This document shows positions 21,560 through 25,130 of a stretch of DNA of 25,130 nucleotides, piece after piece; within the stretch, counting starts at the first letter, position 1; every line of letters starts with the position of its first letter. Source of the stretch: CAYVSF01 sp046482855. GTDB lineage: Bacteria > Bacteroidota > Bacteroidia > Bacteroidales > UBA12077. A model generated the notes under the pieces. The model was given only the letters and a program-made list of their open reading frames with translations. It did no database searches and was not told where the DNA came from. The translations under genes and the position numbers were made by a program. The stretch is taken from positions 1 through 25,130 of the forward strand of contig JAWOEH010000204.1 in assembly GCA_046482855.1 (NCBI GenBank), read 5' to 3'.

Positions 21560-21607
21560 ATTAGGCTAATCATGCAGAGCTAGCTTCCGCCTAATGGGAA
21601 GTAGCTC
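21560..21607 (+). promoter_or_regulatory. Structured element between hisG and hisD (possible pseudoknot)
   Basis: GAGCTA-G-CTTCC (21577-21588) pairs with GGAAG-TAGCTC (21597-21607), 11 pairs with one bulged G, around an eight-base loop. Seven loop bases, GCCTAAT (21589-21595), are perfectly complementary to ATTAGGC at 21560-21566, ten bases upstream. The two pairings form an H-type pseudoknot or compete. No T-run follows, so it is not a terminator. It ends 27 bases before the hisD ATG, where it could influence mRNA processing or hisD translation. Confidence 0.5.
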
Positions 21608-21634
21608 TACAACAAAAATGAAATTAAACACTAG

Positions 21635-22942
21635 ATGAAAATACTTTTATATCCCGATAAACAACAATTGCTGCAGAAACTTGCCCGACCTTATATAAGC
21701 AATTCAGAAGTTTCCCAGCAGGTGAGTGCCATTCGCGTGTCGGTTGCCCAGCGGGGAGACGATGCCTTACGTGAGCTCTCAGAGCGGTTCGATGGAATCG
21801 CACTGCCCGATATGCGGGTTCCCGCTTCGGCATTTTATGAGGCAGAAAAAGCGCTATCACCTGCGTTGAAAGAAGCCATTAATAGAGCCGCCGCCAACAT
21901 CGAGAAATTTCACAGAACCCAGATGCAGCCCTTTATCCAAACAATGGTGGAGGAAGGTGTTACCTGCTGGCAACGAAGTGTACCCGTAGGACGAGTGGGT
22001 ATGTATGTGCCCGGAGGGTCGGCTCCTTTAATTTCCACGGTGCTTATGCTGGCCATCCCGGCGCGTATTGCCAACTGCCCCGAAAGGGTCATGTGTACCC
22101 CGCCTGACAAGAATGGGAATCTTGATCCGGCTATTTTGTATGCTGCTCAATTGAGTGGTATTACGCGGGTTTTTAAAGTGGGCGGGGCACAAGCTATTGC
22201 TGCTATGACTTATGGCACACAAACCATTCCCAGAGTTGACAAAGTATTTGGGCCGGGCAATCAGTATGTTACAGAAGCCAAGCAACAGGCCTTAGCTCAG
22301 GGTGTGGCTATTGACATGCCTGCAGGACCTTCCGAGGTACTGATAATAGCTGATAAAACAGCCAATCCTGCATTTGTTGCTGCCGACTTACTGGCCCAAG
22401 CCGAACATGGTGCCGATAGCCAGAGTGTTTTGCTTACCAACGATAGAATATTGCTGGAGGCGGTGCAAGAGCAAGTCAAACAACAACTTGAGGATCTTCC
22501 CAGAAAAGGGGTAGCCGGCATGGCATTGCGAAATAGCGTGATGGTATTGGTTAAAGATATGCAGGAGGCCATGGTCATATCCAATGATTATGCCCCTGAA
22601 CACCTGATTCTGGCCGTTGCCAATGCTGAAGAAATGAGTATGGAGGTACGGCAGGCAGGTTCCGTATTTTTGGGCAATTATACGCCCGAAAGTGTTGGTG
22701 ACTATGCCAGTGGAACCAACCACACCTTGCCTACCAATGGTTTTGCCCGAAGTTACAGTGGCTTGAATATGGATGCTTTTCTTAAGAAGATCACCTTTCA
22801 GCAGCTTTCCTCAACAGGTATTCAATCGCTTGGGCCCACCGTTGAGGTACTGGCAGAGGCCGAGAAACTTCAGGGACACAGAAATGCTGTAACGCTGCGC
22901 CTTAAACAGTTGGCTAACAAAATGAAGGAGGTTAAGCCATGA
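21635..22942 (+). CDS. hisD: Histidinol dehydrogenase
   Basis: HisD oxidises L-histidinol to L-histidine in two NAD-dependent steps using a zinc ion. The 435-residue protein is full length and shows VGMYVPGGSAPLISTVLMLA near residue 120, VDKVFGPGNQYVTEAKQQ near 200, MPAGPSEVLIIAD near 230, QAEHGADSQSVLLT with its zinc-ligand-region His near 260, and the catalytic NDYAPEHLILA near 320. The ATG at 21635 follows the structured hisG-hisD gap. Its last codons overlap hisC by four bases (ATGA). Confidence 0.97.
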   Translation: MKILLYPDKQQLLQKLARPYISNSEVSQQVSAIRVSVAQRGDDALRELSERFDGIALPDMRVPASAFYEAEKALSPALKEAINRAAANIEKFHRTQMQPFIQTMVEEGVTCWQRSVPVGRVGMYVPGGSAPLISTVLMLAIPARIANCPERVMCTPPDKNGNLDPAILYAAQLSGITRVFKVGGAQAIAAMTYGTQTIPRVDKVFGPGNQYVTEAKQQALAQGVAIDMPAGPSEVLIIADKTANPAFVAADLLAQAEHGADSQSVLLTNDRILLEAVQEQVKQQLEDLPRKGVAGMALRNSVMVLVKDMQEAMVISNDYAPEHLILAVANAEEMSMEVRQAGSVFLGNYTPESVGDYASGTNHTLPTNGFARSYSGLNMDAFLKKITFQQLSSTGIQSLGPTVEVLAEAEKLQGHRNAVTLRLKQLANKMKEVKP

Positions 22943-24003
22943 ATGAGTTAGTTTCTTTAATCAATCCTGCCATCCGGAAGCTATCGCCCTATAAGTCGGC
23001 ACGAAGTGAAGTATCCGATGCCAACTACTTGCTGCTTGATGCCAATGAAAGTCCTTATGGGGCCATGAACCGCTATCCTGATCCTTTACAAAAGGAGTTG
23101 AAGCAGCAAATATGTCAATGGAAAGGGGTACGGGAAGATCAGATTTTTCTGGGCAATGGAAGTGATGAGGCCATTGATTTGCTGATGAGGATCTTTACAC
23201 GTCCTGGTTCTAGTGACGAGGTTCTGGTACCGGAACCTACTTATGGCATGTACAAAGTAACCGCAGCTATTCAGCAAATTGCTTACCGAACGGTACTGCT
23301 TCCGGCTGATTTTCAACTTAGGCCAGAAAAGTTAGTTGAAGCGATAAATGAGCAAACTCGTATTATTATGCTGTGTACCCCCAATAACCCAACGGGTAAT
23401 ACCATTCCTGTGGGGGCGATAGAGGCAATTTTAGCTACTTTTCGAGGAATTGTGGTGGTGGATGAAGCGTATATCGACTTCGCGAATACCCCATCGATGC
23501 TTCAAAAACTTGATGAGTATCCCAATCTGGTGGTTGTGCAAACTTTTTCCAAAGCATTGGGTATGGCGGGAGCCCGGTTGGGGATGTGTTTTGCGAACCC
23601 AATTGTTATCGAACAACTTAACAAAATTAAGCCCCCCTATAATGTTAATGTGTTAACGCAAACCTATGCACTCGAACAATTGCAGCAGGAGTCGGTAAAT
23701 CGTTCGCGCATCCGTTCTATACTTTCGGAACGCGACGTGCTGGCTACAGCCTTAGAAGAGCTATCTGTAGTTGAGCAGGTTTTTCCCAGCGAGGCTAACT
23801 TTTTGTTGGTACGATTTGCTGATGCACAGGATGTTTATCAATTCTTGTTGAACAACCGTATTGTGGTGCGCGATAGGAGCAACGAGCCAAATTGTGAAGG
23901 ATGCCTGCGGATTTCCATTGGAAAGCCGCAGGAAAATCATCAGTTGGTGGCTGCTCTCAAACGATACGAAGAAGTGAACTTGGGAAAACCCATAAAAATT
24001 TAA
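22939..24003 (+). CDS. hisC: Histidinol-phosphate aminotransferase
   Basis: HisC is the PLP-dependent class I/II aminotransferase that converts imidazole acetol-phosphate to histidinol-phosphate. The 354 residues include LLLDANESPYG near residue 35, LGNGSDEAIDLL near 75, CTPNNPTGN near 150, VVDEAYIDF near 175, the PLP lysine in TFSKALGMAGARLG (Lys205) and the substrate phosphate-binding Arg in CLRISIG near 325. Its start overlaps the hisD stop by four bases and hisB begins four bases after it, so the three are tightly coupled. Confidence 0.97.
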   Translation: MNELVSLINPAIRKLSPYKSARSEVSDANYLLLDANESPYGAMNRYPDPLQKELKQQICQWKGVREDQIFLGNGSDEAIDLLMRIFTRPGSSDEVLVPEPTYGMYKVTAAIQQIAYRTVLLPADFQLRPEKLVEAINEQTRIIMLCTPNNPTGNTIPVGAIEAILATFRGIVVVDEAYIDFANTPSMLQKLDEYPNLVVVQTFSKALGMAGARLGMCFANPIVIEQLNKIKPPYNVNVLTQTYALEQLQQESVNRSRIRSILSERDVLATALEELSVVEQVFPSEANFLLVRFADAQDVYQFLLNNRIVVRDRSNEPNCEGCLRISIGKPQENHQLVAALKRYEEVNLGKPIKI

Positions 24004-24007
24004 CACC

Positions 24008-25120
24008 ATGAAACGAAAAATTTTGTTTGTAGATCGCGATGGGACCTTGATTCGGGAACCTGTCGATGAACAAATCGACAGCCTGGAGAAGCTCTTGTTT
24101 CTTCCCGGCGTATTTGCCGGACTCCGGCAGCTGGTAGCAAATGGGAATTACCTGCTGGTAATGGTGAGCAACCAGGATGGGTTGGGTACGGAAAAATATC
24201 CGAGAGCAGCATTTGAGAAGGTACAGAAAAAACTGCTGGAGGTTTTTGAAGATCAGGGAATTGTTTTCGATGATATTTTGATTGATGCCTCTTTTCCCGA
24301 GGAAGAGTCAGAATATCGAAAACCAAACACCGGCATGGTACAAAAATACCTGCGGGGGAACTACGATATTGCCAATAGCATTGTAATTGGCGACAGGAAA
24401 AGCGACATCCAGTTGGCCCGTAATTTGGGATGTAAAGCCGCTTTTATCAGAGGTTTCGACGAGAAATTGCCGGAGGAGTATGCCCGGTATTCTCTGGCAC
24501 AAGCCGATGATTGGTGGCAGCTTGCCTCGCTGTTGAGTAAGGAACAAAGATCCATCCGGTTGCAGCGAATCACCTCTGAAACGCAACTCGATGTGATACT
24601 TACATTAGATGGATCGGTTGACCAGACAATCAACACGGGCCTTGGGTTCTTTGATCATATGCTACAGCTTATGGCTTTTCATGCAGGCATTGGCCTTACG
24701 CTACAGGGAAGTGGCGACCTGTGGGTAGATGAGCATCACCTGGTGGAGGATGCAGGTCTGCTACTGGGTGAGGCTTTTAAGGAGGCTCTGGGCAAAAAGC
24801 ATGGGCTCTCGCGTTATGGATTCGTGCTGCCGATGGATGAGTCAAAGGCGGCAGTATCGCTCGATTTTAGTGGTCGCCCGTTTGTTAAGTGGGAGGTGTC
24901 GTTTCTGCGCGAAAAAGTGGGCACTTTCCCTACCGAAATGGCAGAGCACTTCTTTTACTCCTTCTGTCAAACTGCCGGGCTTACCTTGCATGTTGAAGCA
25001 GAAGGCAGCAATGAACACCATAAGTTGGAGGCCATTTTTAAGGCTGTGGGAAGATCTTTCCGACAAGCCCTTCAACTGACTACCGGAAGTGACGTGCCTT
25101 CGTCAAAAGGCATTCTTTAA
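24008..25120 (+). CDS. hisB: Bifunctional histidinol-phosphatase / imidazoleglycerol-phosphate dehydratase
   Basis: Residues 1-165 are a HAD phosphatase with FVDRDGTLI (Asp9, Asp11), MVSNQDG, Lys105 in RKPNTG, and VIGDRKSDIQLA (Asp129), catalysing the histidinol-phosphate step. Residues 184-370 are the dehydratase, with the manganese-binding GFFDHMLQLMAFH, DEHHLVEDAG and EGSNEHHKLEAIFK motifs. The fusion is complete, ten bases before the window end, and hisH, hisA, hisF and hisIE probably follow outside. In the phosphatase the E. coli zinc loop CPHLPADECDC corresponds to DASFPEEESEY: all four metal ligands (Cys93, His95, Cys101, Cys103) are replaced by Asp, Ser, Ser and Tyr. The core catalytic residues are kept, so activity is still expected. 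Confidence 0.95.
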   Translation: MKRKILFVDRDGTLIREPVDEQIDSLEKLLFLPGVFAGLRQLVANGNYLLVMVSNQDGLGTEKYPRAAFEKVQKKLLEVFEDQGIVFDDILIDASFPEEESEYRKPNTGMVQKYLRGNYDIANSIVIGDRKSDIQLARNLGCKAAFIRGFDEKLPEEYARYSLAQADDWWQLASLLSKEQRSIRLQRITSETQLDVILTLDGSVDQTINTGLGFFDHMLQLMAFHAGIGLTLQGSGDLWVDEHHLVEDAGLLLGEAFKEALGKKHGLSRYGFVLPMDESKAAVSLDFSGRPFVKWEVSFLREKVGTFPTEMAEHFFYSFCQTAGLTLHVEAEGSNEHHKLEAIFKAVGRSFRQALQLTTGSDVPSSKGIL

Positions 25121-25130
25121 CCTAAAAAGA

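Noticed and set aside
1..25130. Mobile elements, CRISPR arrays, rRNA or tRNA genes
   Set aside because: No transposase, integrase, regularly spaced repeat, cloverleaf or rRNA sequence was seen on either strand by reading.

Overview
The window comes from a member of the Bacteroidota, probably a Bacteroidales/Marinilabiliales-like lineage; this is inferred from content, not from a search. The evidence is as follows. Candidate promoters repeatedly fit the Bacteroidota TTG-N19-21-TAnnTTTG pattern, and Shine-Dalgarno sequences are mostly absent. A secreted zinc carboxypeptidase ends in a type IX secretion (T9SS) sorting domain. The OmpA-family protein has the TPR / beta-propeller / CarbopepD-like / OmpA architecture typical of the phylum. 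HisB is a fused phosphatase-dehydratase in a hisG-D-C-B order.

Layout. (1) 1-1122, minus strand: the 5' part of anmK (anhydro-MurNAc kinase), preceded by an unrecognised exported protein. (2) 1426-8354, plus: a seven-gene efflux operon made of a TetR regulator, a TolC-like outer-membrane factor, a lipoprotein HlyD adaptor, two different ABC ATPases and two ABC-2 permeases. Two copies of a TTRACC-N4-GGTTAA operator overlap its promoter. (3) 8709-10040: a YihY/BrkB-family membrane protein. (4) 10045-11580: a stand-alone trpB controlled by a transcription attenuator with a Trp-Trp-Trp leader peptide, followed by a strong terminator. (5) 11608-14260: queE and the large OmpA-family envelope protein. 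(6) 14365-14578: a structured intergenic stretch with its own promoter-like sequence and a strong terminator, a candidate small RNA. (7) 14582-16684: a class III cyclase-HD fusion (minus) and a divergent small membrane protein (plus). (8) 16674-20046, minus: a serpin translationally coupled to the T9SS-sorted M14 carboxypeptidase. (9) 20229-25120, plus: the his operon hisG-hisD-hisC-hisB, which probably continues past the window end.

The strongest regulatory signal is that both amino-acid loci are controlled by ribosome-mediated attenuation. The his operon carries two complete leader-peptide/terminator units in tandem, each with six consecutive His codons, before hisG. The first unit has a clear alternative structure that would destroy its terminator. 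The trp unit duplicates a terminator-arm heptamer inside its leader ORF, which gives a simple mutually exclusive switch. A further hairpin whose loop is complementary to nearby upstream sequence, a pseudoknot candidate, sits in the hisG-hisD gap.

Other points of interest are an asymmetric ATPase pair whose defects all fall in one composite ATP site, a serpin reactive loop with a Lys-Thr-Ser sequence resembling Tannerella miropin, a cyclase lacking a canonical metal aspartate and the catalytic asparagine, and a HisB phosphatase domain lacking the zinc-loop ligands. No rRNA, tRNA, insertion sequence, CRISPR array or prophage gene was seen.
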